A DNA stretch of 20,528 nt from an uncultured Butyrivibrio sp. (GTDB taxonomy: Bacteria; Bacillota; Clostridia; Lachnospirales; Lachnospiraceae). The notes below the pieces were generated by a model. It had not been told where the DNA came from. It saw only the letters and a program-made list of their open reading frames with translations, and ran no database searches. Positions 8,370 to 15,402 of the stretch are shown here, piece by piece. The first letter of the stretch is position 1; the number at the start of each line of letters is the position of its first letter. The stretch spans positions 1 to 20,528 of the forward strand of contig CAMVRW010000009.1 in assembly GCA_947169985.1 (NCBI GenBank), read 5' to 3'. Made by a program: the position numbers and the translations under genes.

Positions 8370-9458
8370 ATGATGAGCAAAAGAAAAAACGGAAGAATCT
8401 ACATATGTCACACCTATTATCACGCTTATATTGCAGTGGTAAAAGAGCTTGTGGCAAGACATGAAAGTAATGAAAAAGCGGATATTATGCTCAGCACCAT
8501 GTCTAACGATTTTGGGAAACTCCCTGAGCGTCTGAACAGAGCGAGTGTTTTTGAGCATGTCTATATGTTTGACGAAAAAGAGGATGTGACCTCCGAAGAG
8601 GTAATGAGCTATCATCGGGATAAGGGTAACATCGTAGCAAATCTTCTTCAAAGGATCACTTACACCAAGCTACTTGGTAAACTCCAGGAGGAGTGTATTC
8701 CAACAGATCTGTCCAGTTATCAGGATGTATATGTTTTCTGCGATTCTGACCCGATAGGGTATTACCTCAACTACAAGAAGATCAGATATCATGCGGTAGA
8801 AGATGGCCTTAACTCGGGCAAGCTGGATGATCAGGCCAGAAATGCCAACAGGGGTGCATGGCCGCTTAAGAAAGCAATGGCAGCCATGGGGCTTATCTTT
8901 ATTGAAAGTGGTTATAGCAGATACTGCATAGATTACGAAGTAAACGACATCAGTGCAAACCATAAGCCTCCAAAGAACGTGGTGGAAGTGCCAAGGGCAG
9001 AACTTAATGATAAGCTTTCAAAGGAAGATCACAGGGTACTGGTGGAGATATTCCTGGAAAATGCAGACAGGGTTGTGGGGCAGCTGGTGGATCCTTCAGA
9101 CCCAAGGCCACAGGTCATGATCCTTACAGAGCCTCTTTGCGAGATGGATGTACGTGAAAAACTCTTTGGGGATATAGTGGATGAGTACAAGGATGAACAT
9201 CGCGTCATCATTAAACCCCATCCCAGGGATGTTCTGGACTACGAGAAGGCCTTTCCGGGAGTCGTGGTCATCAGGGATAAGTTCCCTATGGAGGTTCTCG
9301 GGGACATAGATGGATTTAAGGTAGACAAGGTGATCTCAGTCATTACGCAGATGGATAATGTATACTTCGCAAAAGAGATTGTCTATCTGGGACTGGATTT
9401 CCTTGATAAGTACGAGGATCCGGAGATTCATCGCAAAACGGAGAATCTTGATAAATAG
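8370..9458 (+). CDS. GT52/polysialyltransferase-like glycosyltransferase, candidate pseudaminyltransferase
   Basis: A 362-residue soluble protein without a signal peptide. The N-terminal strand IYICHTYYHAYIAVVKEL, the central VYVFCDSDPIGYYLNY and the later block HRVIIKPHPRDVLDYEKAF followed by a DKFPMEVLGD strand are the pattern of sialyltransferase-like GT-B enzymes of the GT52/polysialyltransferase group, where KPHPR and the downstream P-x-E contact the CMP-sugar donor. Since the operon goes on to make CMP-pseudaminic acid, the likely role is transfer of that sugar to a glycan or protein in the cytoplasm. Two tandem ATGs (8370 and 8373) follow a promoter with no room for an RBS. The conserved N-terminal strand begins at residue 9, so the start cannot lie much later. 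Exact acceptor and linkage are unknown; the family call is from motifs only. Confidence 0.65.
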   Translation: MMSKRKNGRIYICHTYYHAYIAVVKELVARHESNEKADIMLSTMSNDFGKLPERLNRASVFEHVYMFDEKEDVTSEEVMSYHRDKGNIVANLLQRITYTKLLGKLQEECIPTDLSSYQDVYVFCDSDPIGYYLNYKKIRYHAVEDGLNSGKLDDQARNANRGAWPLKKAMAAMGLIFIESGYSRYCIDYEVNDISANHKPPKNVVEVPRAELNDKLSKEDHRVLVEIFLENADRVVGQLVDPSDPRPQVMILTEPLCEMDVREKLFGDIVDEYKDEHRVIIKPHPRDVLDYEKAFPGVVVIRDKFPMEVLGDIDGFKVDKVISVITQMDNVYFAKEIVYLGLDFLDKYEDPEIHRKTENLDK

Positions 9459-9486
9459 GTCGCGGCGTGCATATGGAGAATTCTGG

Positions 9487-9939
9487 ATGAGTCTATACTT
9501 GAAGAAAGCAACAATTGAAGACGCGGAAGATGTCTTGAGCTGGAGGAATGATCCTACTACCAGGGAGAATTCTTTTACTAAAGGGGAAATAAGTCTTCTG
9601 TCGCATATGAACTGGTTTCAGAGGAAGTTGGCAAATCCTAATTGCCATATCTTTATCCTTATGGATGGAGACGTAAAGGTTGGAAATATCCGCGTAGATG
9701 TAACCGAGGATGTGGGTGAGATCAGCTACATGATAGCGCCTGAAGCCAGAGGTAAAGGCTATGGAAAGAAGATAATCGCACTGGTGGAAGAGGAGTTAAG
9801 AAACGCCAGTACTGGAGTTAAGACACTTACAGCGTTTACACTAAAAGAAAACACTGCTTCCGGTAAGTGCTTTGTGGCAAACGGTTACAACTGTGAAGAT
9901 GCGGGTGATTCATTCTGCTTTTCAAAGTGTATTAGCTGA
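9487..9939 (+). CDS. GNAT N-acetyltransferase, PseH-like
   Basis: A 150-residue protein with the GNAT fold signatures: WRNDPTTRENSF near the start (about residues 19-30), the strand VKVGNIRVDV, and the acetyl-CoA loop PEARGKGYGKKI (about 85-96). The WRND...SH..WF layout and the operon context fit PseH, which N-acetylates the C4 amino group of UDP-4-amino-4,6-dideoxy-AltNAc in pseudaminic-acid synthesis. The ATG at 9487 follows a GGAG at nine bases. The frame is open 129 bases further upstream, but that extension overlaps the previous gene and does not look like a GNAT. It is 28 bases after the glycosyltransferase gene and 76 before pseI. Position in the pathway is inferred from context; a related acyltransferase modifying the finished sugar is the main alternative. 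Confidence 0.75.
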   Translation: MSLYLKKATIEDAEDVLSWRNDPTTRENSFTKGEISLLSHMNWFQRKLANPNCHIFILMDGDVKVGNIRVDVTEDVGEISYMIAPEARGKGYGKKIIALVEEELRNASTGVKTLTAFTLKENTASGKCFVANGYNCEDAGDSFCFSKCIS

Positions 9940-9972
9940 ATAGGCGATGCGTTTGCATAAGATTTTCATATG

Positions 9973-9985
9973 CCCAAAGTTTGGG
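9973..9985. repeat. Short palindrome in the gap before pseI
   Basis: CCCAAAGTTTGGG is a perfect inverted repeat around one central base, in the 76-base gap between the acetyltransferase gene and pseI. There is no T-tract after it, so it is not a terminator. It could be an mRNA processing or protein-binding site, or chance. I see no convincing promoter in this gap. Confidence 0.3.
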
Positions 9986-10015
9986 AGTATTACTAATTAA
10001 CACTTAGGAGTAACT

Positions 10016-11074
10016 ATGTTCAATAAGGAAATCAAAATTGGAAATAAAACCGTTGGTGGAAACAACCCATGCATGATCGTGGCAGAGCTGTCCGGAAATC
10101 ACAACGGTGACTATAACAGAGCTGTGGAGATAATCCACGCTGCCAAGGAGGCAGGGGCTGATGCTGTAAAGCTCCAGACCTATACTGCAGATACTATAAC
10201 CATCGATTGCGACAAGCCCTGGTTTATGACTCCGGGAGATGGTCTGTGGGCCGGAAGGACCTTACATGACCTATATGAGGAGGCGTACACTCCATGGGAG
10301 TGGCATAAGGGCCTGATAGAGGAAGCAAATAAACTGGGAATGGAGTGCTTCTCATCTCCTTTTGATCCCACAGCGGTTGATTATCTTGAGAACCTTAACG
10401 TTCCAGCCTACAAGATTGCCAGCTTTGAGATCAACGACATTCCTCTTATCAGGAAGATCGCAAAGCTTGGAAAACCCTTAATTTTTGCCACGGGCATAGC
10501 CTATGAAGAGGATATTCAAAGAGCTCTTGATACCTGCAAGGAAGAGGGCAACGCAAACGTGATCCTTCTAAAGTGTGTCAGCGCTTATCCTACACCATAC
10601 AATCTGGTGAATCTTAGGATGATGCAGGGACTTCAGGACAAATATGATTGCATAGTGGGGCTTTCCGACCACACTCCCGGGGGCACAATCCCTGTTGGAA
10701 GCATTGCCCTTGGAGCAAAGATGATCGAGAAGCACCTTACCCTGGACCGCTCAGCAGGCGGCGTTGACGATGCTTTCTCCATGGAACCTTCTGAATTTGC
10801 CCAGATGGTAAAAGAGGTCCGTATCATGGAGGAGGCCCTGGGTTCTTATGAGTATTGTTTAACAGACAAGCAGATTAAGGAGCGGAGCCTTTCAAGATCT
10901 CTTTTTGTGGTAAAAGACATAAAGGCCGGAGAAACAATTACAGAAGAAAATGTGCGTTCCATTAGACCCGGCAACGGAATGCACACCATGTATTATGAGG
11001 AGGTCCTTGGCAAAAAGGCTGCCTGTGACCTTGAAAAAGGCACACCTCTTGCCTGGGAGCATATAGAGAAATGA
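10016..11074 (+). CDS. pseI: Pseudaminic acid synthase
   Basis: A 352-residue NeuB-family enzyme that condenses phosphoenolpyruvate with 6-deoxy-AltdiNAc to give pseudaminic acid. The N-terminal TIM barrel shows AELSGNHNGD (23-32), VKLQTYTADT (51-60), the block TPWEWHKGLIEEA, then FSSPFDPTAVDYLE, and YKIASFEINDIPLI. These blocks match PseI better than NeuB (sialic acid) or LegI (legionaminic acid), which differ in the QTY and FSSPFD regions. The C-terminal SAF (antifreeze-like) domain (about 290-352) holds RSLFVVKDIKAGE and RSIRPGNG and normally covers the partner subunit's active site in the dimer. TAGGAG lies seven bases before the ATG. The stop overlaps the pseG start by four bases (ATGA), indicating translational coupling. 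Confidence 0.93.
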   Translation: MFNKEIKIGNKTVGGNNPCMIVAELSGNHNGDYNRAVEIIHAAKEAGADAVKLQTYTADTITIDCDKPWFMTPGDGLWAGRTLHDLYEEAYTPWEWHKGLIEEANKLGMECFSSPFDPTAVDYLENLNVPAYKIASFEINDIPLIRKIAKLGKPLIFATGIAYEEDIQRALDTCKEEGNANVILLKCVSAYPTPYNLVNLRMMQGLQDKYDCIVGLSDHTPGGTIPVGSIALGAKMIEKHLTLDRSAGGVDDAFSMEPSEFAQMVKEVRIMEEALGSYEYCLTDKQIKERSLSRSLFVVKDIKAGETITEENVRSIRPGNGMHTMYYEEVLGKKAACDLEKGTPLAWEHIEK

Positions 11075-12231
11075 CAGGGATCAGATGTGATGCAAATTCC
11101 ATAATTGCATCAGGCCACATGATGCGATGCCTTACCATTGCAAAAGAGCTTGTAAGGCTTGGAGAGTCTGTGACCTTTTTTGTGGCAGACAACGAGTCCA
11201 AGTCATTGTATGATGCTTATGTAGACGACCTTGGAGCTTCAATCGACGTGGTGGTCCTGGGCACAAACTGGCAGGACATGGAGGTTGAACTGGAAGTCCT
11301 CATCCCTGAACTTAGGAAAAGAAATATCGACAGACTCCTTGTTGATTCATATAAAGTGACGGTTCCTTATTTTGAGCGATTAAAAGAAATATGTCCTGTG
11401 GTGTACCTTGATGATCTAAATGAAGACACCTATCCTGTGGACATGCTTATAAACTATAGCGGGTACTATAAGAGCCTCGGCTATGAAGAAGCCTACAAAA
11501 ACACCTGCGGACATCAGGGGCAGCCAAGCAAACTGCTTCTTGGCCTCCAATATGCGCCACTTCGTGAGCAGTTCTACATTGCCTCGGATGAGAGGATTAA
11601 CGAGAATGCAATTTCCATTCTTTTGACCTCGGGCGGTGCTGATACCCAAGGTATGCTGTTGGCAACTCTTGCGGCAGCAGAGGAAGCAGGAATTATTCTG
11701 ACTGACGGCAGCAACTCTTTTAATGAGGATGCGGGAAAGAATGGAACTTTGAAAAAAGTCAGATGGCACGTTGTGGTAGGAAGCCTTGTAAAGGATTCCG
11801 CAATCCTCGATAAATTCGCCGAAAAACATGCAGACGTCACAATCCACCGCGCTGTTACAGATATGGCAGGGCTGATGCGTCAATGTGACATCGCTGTCTG
11901 TGCTGCAGGAACCATGCTGACAGAATGTGCGGCAATTGGTCTTCCAGCCATCTTCTATCAGGTGGCAGATAATCAAAAGTATAATGTTGACTACTGGAGC
12001 AGCACCGGTGGTATGAAGTTCGCAGGAGATGTGGAGACAGATAAGGCCATTGTAATCAAATCCATATGTGCAGAACTATCTGAACTTTCAGCTGACATGG
12101 CCAAGCTTGAAGATATGAGGAGTAGACTTGCTGGAATCACGGATGGACGTGGCGCTGTTCGCATCGCAAAGGCACTGCTGGACTTTTGCCCCACGGCACA
12201 GATATACAAAAATAGAGGTGAGACAATATGA
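11071..12231 (+). CDS. pseG: UDP-2,4-diacetamido-2,4,6-trideoxy-beta-L-altropyranose hydrolase
   Basis: A 386-residue GT-B-fold hydrolase that removes UDP from UDP-6-deoxy-AltdiNAc, the step just before PseI. The opening IRCDANSIIASGHMMRCLTI carries the GH..RC motif; His16 should correspond to the catalytic histidine of the Campylobacter enzyme. Further blocks are LLTSGGADTQG (about residues 189-199) and CAAGTMLTECAAIGLPAIF followed by DNQKYN, the UDP-binding C-terminal half. It is about 110 residues longer than Campylobacter PseG (274 residues, from memory). Part of the extra length lies in a hydrophilic stretch around residues 207-235 with GSNSFNEDAGKNG. Four-base overlaps join it to pseI before and pseF after, so the three are made together. 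Confidence 0.9.
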   Translation: MTGIRCDANSIIASGHMMRCLTIAKELVRLGESVTFFVADNESKSLYDAYVDDLGASIDVVVLGTNWQDMEVELEVLIPELRKRNIDRLLVDSYKVTVPYFERLKEICPVVYLDDLNEDTYPVDMLINYSGYYKSLGYEEAYKNTCGHQGQPSKLLLGLQYAPLREQFYIASDERINENAISILLTSGGADTQGMLLATLAAAEEAGIILTDGSNSFNEDAGKNGTLKKVRWHVVVGSLVKDSAILDKFAEKHADVTIHRAVTDMAGLMRQCDIAVCAAGTMLTECAAIGLPAIFYQVADNQKYNVDYWSSTGGMKFAGDVETDKAIVIKSICAELSELSADMAKLEDMRSRLAGITDGRGAVRIAKALLDFCPTAQIYKNRGETI

Positions 12232-12917
12232 AAACACTGGCTATGATAACTGCGAGGGGAGGCAGTAAGAGGATCCCCAGGAAGAATATTAAGGATTTTA
12301 ATGGGAAGCCCATAATGGCGTATTCCATAGAGGCAGCGCTGAATTCCGGCGTATATGACGAAGTCATGGTATCCACGGATGATCAGGAGATTGCGGAGAT
12401 CGCCAAAAAGTACGGTGCTAAGGTGCCGTTCCTTAGAAGCGAGAAAACTTCAAATGATTTTGCCACAACAGTGGATGTGATAGAGGAAGTAATAGAGGAG
12501 TACCATAAACTGGGACAGGACTTTGATATATTTACCTGTATCTATCCCACAGCTCCTTTCATAACCAGCGAAAGGCTGAAGGACGCTGTTGAACAGCTGA
12601 AGGCATCAGATGCTGACTGCCTTATTCCTGTGGTGAGATTTTCTTATCCGCCCCAGCGTGCCATGGAATTAAAGGATGGTAAGCTGGTTTTCAGGCAGCC
12701 GGAAAATCTATCCAAGAGATCCCAGGACCTGGAGCCTCATTTCCATGACGCAGGACAGTTCTATGTCTGCAAGACGGAGAGCTTTAAAAAGAACCACGGG
12801 ATAATGGTGGGAGACATTCTTCCCATGGAGCTTTCTGAATTGGAGGTTCAGGACATAGATAACGAGGTGGACTGGAAGCTAGCAGAGCTAAAATATAACC
12901 TTCTTCACGAGGGCTGA
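12228..12917 (+). CDS. pseF: Pseudaminate cytidylyltransferase (CMP-pseudaminic acid synthetase)
   Basis: A 229-residue NeuA-family nucleotidyltransferase that activates pseudaminic acid with CTP. The N-terminal CTP loop ITARGGSKRIPRKNIKDFNG (8-27) is textbook. The later blocks YPTAPF, FSYPPQRAMEL and DAGQFYVCKTESF are characteristic of PseF rather than sialic-acid NeuA, which agrees with the PseI-type synthase next door. It would act in the cytoplasm and supply the donor for the sialyltransferase-like enzyme encoded at the head of the operon. The start overlaps the pseG stop (ATGA) and is preceded by GAGGTGA. It is the last gene of the operon; a terminator follows about 45 bases after the stop. 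Confidence 0.93.
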   Translation: MKTLAMITARGGSKRIPRKNIKDFNGKPIMAYSIEAALNSGVYDEVMVSTDDQEIAEIAKKYGAKVPFLRSEKTSNDFATTVDVIEEVIEEYHKLGQDFDIFTCIYPTAPFITSERLKDAVEQLKASDADCLIPVVRFSYPPQRAMELKDGKLVFRQPENLSKRSQDLEPHFHDAGQFYVCKTESFKKNHGIMVGDILPMELSELEVQDIDNEVDWKLAELKYNLLHEG

Positions 12918-12961
12918 TAACAAAGTCAGAAATAAAAAAACAAAAATCTTAAGAAATGAGT

Positions 12962-13010
12962 GGGGATATCCGATAAATATAAAAGATGGATATCCCCTTT
13001 TATATTTTTA
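12962..13010 (+). terminator. Terminator of the pseudaminic-acid operon
   Basis: A ten-base perfect stem, GGGGATATCC (12962-12971) with GGATATCCCC (12988-12997), has a 16-base loop and is followed by TTTTATATTTTTA. The loop is long but the T-rich tail is clear. It sits between pseF and the mbl promoter. Confidence 0.8.
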
Positions 13011-13026
13011 ATCTTTGGGGTATAAT
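12999..13026 (+). promoter_or_regulatory. mbl promoter and structured leader
   Basis: TTTATA (12999-13004, four of six) and a perfect TATAAT (13021-13026) are 16 bases apart; the -35 lies inside the T-tract of the preceding terminator. The expected start near 13033 gives a leader of about 72 bases. That leader holds two adjacent small hairpins: CGCAT (13057-13061) with ATGCG (13064-13068), and CTTTCA (13069-13074) with TGAAAG (13084-13089). The second overlaps the left edge of the likely Shine-Dalgarno sequence AAAGGGGA. Confidence 0.65.
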
Positions 13027-13104
13027 GTGGAATGAGATTGTAGACTTATTAACATCCGCATTTATGCGCTTTCATAAACCACTTGAAAGGGGAATATAGA
13101 GAAG

Positions 13105-14097
13105 ATGCAGTACGCAGATATAGGAATTGACCTTGGAACCGCTTCGGTTCTTGTATATATCAAGGGCAAGGGCGTTGTTTTAAAAGAGCCATCAGTTGTG
13201 GCTTACGACAGAGATACAGAAGAGATCAAGGCTATCGGAGAGGATGCAAGACTTATGCTTGGTAGAACCCCGGGCAATATTGTTGCAGTAAGACCTCTTC
13301 GTCAGGGCGTTATCTCTAACTATAAGATCACAGAGCAGATGATGAGATATTTCATCAAGAAGGCAATCGGACGTAGGATCCACAGAAAGCCTTTCATCGC
13401 AGTTTGTGTTCCTTCAGGAGCGACTGAAGTTGAGAAGAAGGCTGTTGAGGATGCAACAAGACTCTGTGGAGCAAGAGATGTTAAGACCATCGAAGAGCCT
13501 ATAGCAGCAGCTATCGGAGCAGGAATTGATATCACAAAGCCCTGCGGAAATATGATCGTTGATATAGGTGGTGGTACATCTGATATCGCAGTTATCTCCC
13601 TTGGAGGAACTGTAGTCAGCACATCAGTAAAGGTTGCAGGAGATGACTTTGATGAGGCAATTGTGCGTTACATGCGTAAGAAGCATAACCTCCTTATCGG
13701 TGATCGTACTGCTGAAGATATTAAGATCAAGATCGGATCAGCATATCCAAGAGCTGAGAACGACTTTTTGGATGTTCGTGGAAGGAATCTGGTTACAGGT
13801 CTTCCTAAGACAGTTAAGGTATCATCAGAGGAGACAGAGGAAGCTTTGAGAGAGCCTACAAGCCAGATCATTGAGGCTATCCACAGCGTACTTGAGAACA
13901 CACCTCCTGAGCTTGCAGCAGATATCGCTGACAGAGGAATCGTTCTTACAGGTGGCGGAGCACTTCTTCGTGGCCTTGAGGATCTTATCTACTCTAAGAC
14001 AGGTATCAACACAATGACTGCTGAGGACCCTATGACAGCCGTTGCTATCGGAACAGGCCGTTATGTAGAGTTCATCGCAGGTTATCGTGAGGACTGA
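13105..14097 (+). CDS. mbl: MreB-family cell-shape actin, Mbl
   Basis: A 330-residue bacterial actin. The phosphate-1 loop DIGIDLGTASVLVYIKGKG (5-23), GRTPGNIVAVRPL, the connecting CVPSGATEVEKKAV, phosphate-2 DIGGGTSDIAVISLGG (about 152-167) and the adenosine motif LTGGGALLRGLEDL (about 280-293) are all intact. The DIGIDLGTA opening and the following two flagellar rod genes match Bacillus subtilis mbl, which heads mbl-flhO-flhP, so Mbl is preferred to MreB or MreBH. It forms membrane-associated filaments that guide the peptidoglycan elongation machinery. It has its own promoter and a leader of about 72 bases. Codon use is strongly biased (CTT, AAG, GCA, GAT), as expected for a highly expressed gene. 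Confidence 0.9.
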   Translation: MQYADIGIDLGTASVLVYIKGKGVVLKEPSVVAYDRDTEEIKAIGEDARLMLGRTPGNIVAVRPLRQGVISNYKITEQMMRYFIKKAIGRRIHRKPFIAVCVPSGATEVEKKAVEDATRLCGARDVKTIEEPIAAAIGAGIDITKPCGNMIVDIGGGTSDIAVISLGGTVVSTSVKVAGDDFDEAIVRYMRKKHNLLIGDRTAEDIKIKIGSAYPRAENDFLDVRGRNLVTGLPKTVKVSSEETEEALREPTSQIIEAIHSVLENTPPELAADIADRGIVLTGGGALLRGLEDLIYSKTGINTMTAEDPMTAVAIGTGRYVEFIAGYRED

Positions 14098-14327
14098 TAC
14101 AGGCACAACAATTCAATGCACTGCTCATGGATTGAGCAGTAGAAAATGGTTACAGTTTGCATGCAGAAATGCGCACTACGCTGCGCATTTCGTGAGAAAG
14201 TGATGCGATAGTGAGCGCATTCCTCGCCGCAGGCGAATTGGAATGAATGCGCGAAAATGATACTGGAGCGCGCTGCAAGCGAGTGAACAGTAATCATACT
14301 ACGCCAGGATGGCATGAGGGATTTTGG
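14098..14327. repeat. Palindrome-rich intergenic element between mbl and the flagellar rod genes
   Basis: This 230-base gap holds three hairpins. The first is ACTGCTCA (14120-14127) with TGAGCAGT (14133-14140). The second is GAAATGCGCA (14166-14175) with TGCGCATTTC (14182-14191). The third is compound: GCGCATTC (14215-14222) with GAATGCGC (14245-14252), enclosing TCGCC (14224-14228) and GGCGA (14232-14236). The core ATGCGC/GCGCAT occurs four times in alternating orientation. None of the hairpins is followed by a T-tract, so they are not normal terminators. It looks like a REP- or MITE-like dispersed element, or a structured RNA segment. An open frame through its end (from 14247) is not believable as coding because it would place charged residues before the conserved rod-protein N-terminus. 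Confidence 0.6.
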
Positions 14328-15272
14328 ATGGTAAAAGGTCTTTACACTGCTTACACAGGAATGATCAATGAGCAGCACAGGATGGATGTGCTCACCAACA
14401 ATCTTGCCAATGCCAATACTAACGGTTACAAAAAGGAAGGCGCAACTTCACAGTCTTTCAGTGATCAGCTTGCGCTCAAAATTAAAGACATTACTGATGC
14501 CCCGTTCACTGCTCGTGGACTGGGCATTATTAATCCTGGAGTAAAGATTGGCGAGGGTTATGTGGACTGGTCTGAAGGTCCCATGAAGGAAACCCAGAAC
14601 ACCTTTGATCTGGCAATTGGCGGAAGCGGATTCTTCGCTATCGAGTATGGCGTAAAGCAGGACGATACCGAAGAGGAGGAAGAGGGCACAAACAGCCGTG
14701 CCGGGTACAATGACTGGAGACTTAACAAATACCGCAGCGAAAGAGCTATGGCTGCCTACAAGGCTGGACAGCTTACTGTGGATGAGCTTAAGGACAATGG
14801 TCTGACACAGCAGATCCTTTATACCAGAGACGGTAACTTTACCCTTAACAGTGAAGGCGTGCTGGTAACTCAGGATGGCGACTTTGTTCTTTCTCAGGAC
14901 GGCGGACACATTGAGCTTAATATCAACCTTCCGGTACAGATCAGTACCAATGGAGAGATCAGTCAGGATGGCGCAGTGGTAGCAACCATTGGACGCTTTG
15001 ATTTTGAAAAGACTGTTCAGCCAAGTGGAAGGACTACTTACAATAATCTTCAGCACTATGGTGAAAACGGATATATTCCGGTGGATGATGCTACAGCAGA
15101 AGAGGCAACAGGACTGGTTTATTCCGGATTCCTTGAGCAGTCCAATGTATCTGTAGTTGATGAGATGGTGCAGATGATCGCAGTTCAGAGGAACTATGAC
15201 ACAAACCAGAAGATGATCACCACCATTGATGACACTTTGCAGACAGCTACAACTCAGCTTGGCAAATTGTAA
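14328..15272 (+). CDS. flhO: Flagellar basal-body rod protein, FlhO/FlgF-like
   Basis: From the ATG at 14328 (GAGGG seven bases upstream) the protein has 314 residues. The N-terminus GLYTAYTGMINEQHRMDVLT and then NNLANANTNGYKKE is the conserved rod/hook helix, and the C-terminus ends with EMVQMIAVQRNYDTNQKMI and a final coiled helix. Both are exported-axial-protein signatures, so it should be secreted by the flagellar type III apparatus and polymerise in the rod. Its place after mbl matches Bacillus flhO. Unusually, about 50 residues (about 111-162, starting KQDDTEEEEEGTNSR) are inserted between GFFAIEYG and ILYTRDGNFT, where FlgF/FlgG proteins have a short turn. The second rod gene follows after 130 bases. 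FlgF versus FlgG naming is uncertain; membership of the rod family is not. Confidence 0.88.
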   Translation: MVKGLYTAYTGMINEQHRMDVLTNNLANANTNGYKKEGATSQSFSDQLALKIKDITDAPFTARGLGIINPGVKIGEGYVDWSEGPMKETQNTFDLAIGGSGFFAIEYGVKQDDTEEEEEGTNSRAGYNDWRLNKYRSERAMAAYKAGQLTVDELKDNGLTQQILYTRDGNFTLNSEGVLVTQDGDFVLSQDGGHIELNINLPVQISTNGEISQDGAVVATIGRFDFEKTVQPSGRTTYNNLQHYGENGYIPVDDATAEEATGLVYSGFLEQSNVSVVDEMVQMIAVQRNYDTNQKMITTIDDTLQTATTQLGKL

Positions 15273-15289
15273 AATTTATAGTTTTTTAA

Positions 15290-15317
15290 TAATTTAGCTT
15301 GCACTGTATGACGATAA
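15290..15317 (+). promoter_or_regulatory. Possible flagellar sigma (SigD/FliA) promoter before the second rod gene
   Basis: TAAT (15290-15293), a 16-base spacer and GACGATAA (15310-15317) resemble the SigD pattern TAAA-N15-GCCGATAT. The -10 like part matches GCCGATAA at seven of eight positions. The predicted start would leave a leader of about 75 bases before the ATG at 15403. One -35 mismatch and a one-base-long spacer make this tentative. Confidence 0.3.
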
Positions 15318-15402
15318 ATAAACAGAGAAATATTTGTAAGTCACGGATGACGAAATGATATGGGACAAGGACGTAGCCCGATAGATTTCCCGGAGGTGGC
15401 TT

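Noticed and set aside
9358..9486. 43-residue extension of the GNAT protein
   Set aside because: It overlaps the preceding gene in another frame, and an SD-supported ATG at 9487 fits the GNAT start.
11416..11976. 186-codon minus-strand open frame within pseG
   Set aside because: It is Cys/His-rich, antisense to conserved hydrolase motifs, and lacks supporting signals.
10016..12917. Legionaminic or sialic acid pathway instead of pseudaminic acid
   Set aside because: The synthase, hydrolase and cytidylyltransferase motifs all point to PseI, PseG and PseF, and no NeuC-type epimerase is present.
14120..14140. Terminator after mbl
   Set aside because: The hairpin is good but is followed by AGAAAATGG, without a T-tract on either strand.
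14247..14327. N-terminal extension of the FlhO-like protein
   Set aside because: It would translate part of the hairpin element; the ATG at 14328 has a good SD and matches the family N-terminus.
14448..15056. 202-codon minus-strand open frame within the FlhO-like gene
   Set aside because: It is antisense to a conserved rod protein and has no start signal or domain.
15377..15384. SigD-like CCGATA just before flhP
   Set aside because: There is no TAAA-like element at the right distance, and the transcript would start inside the Shine-Dalgarno sequence.
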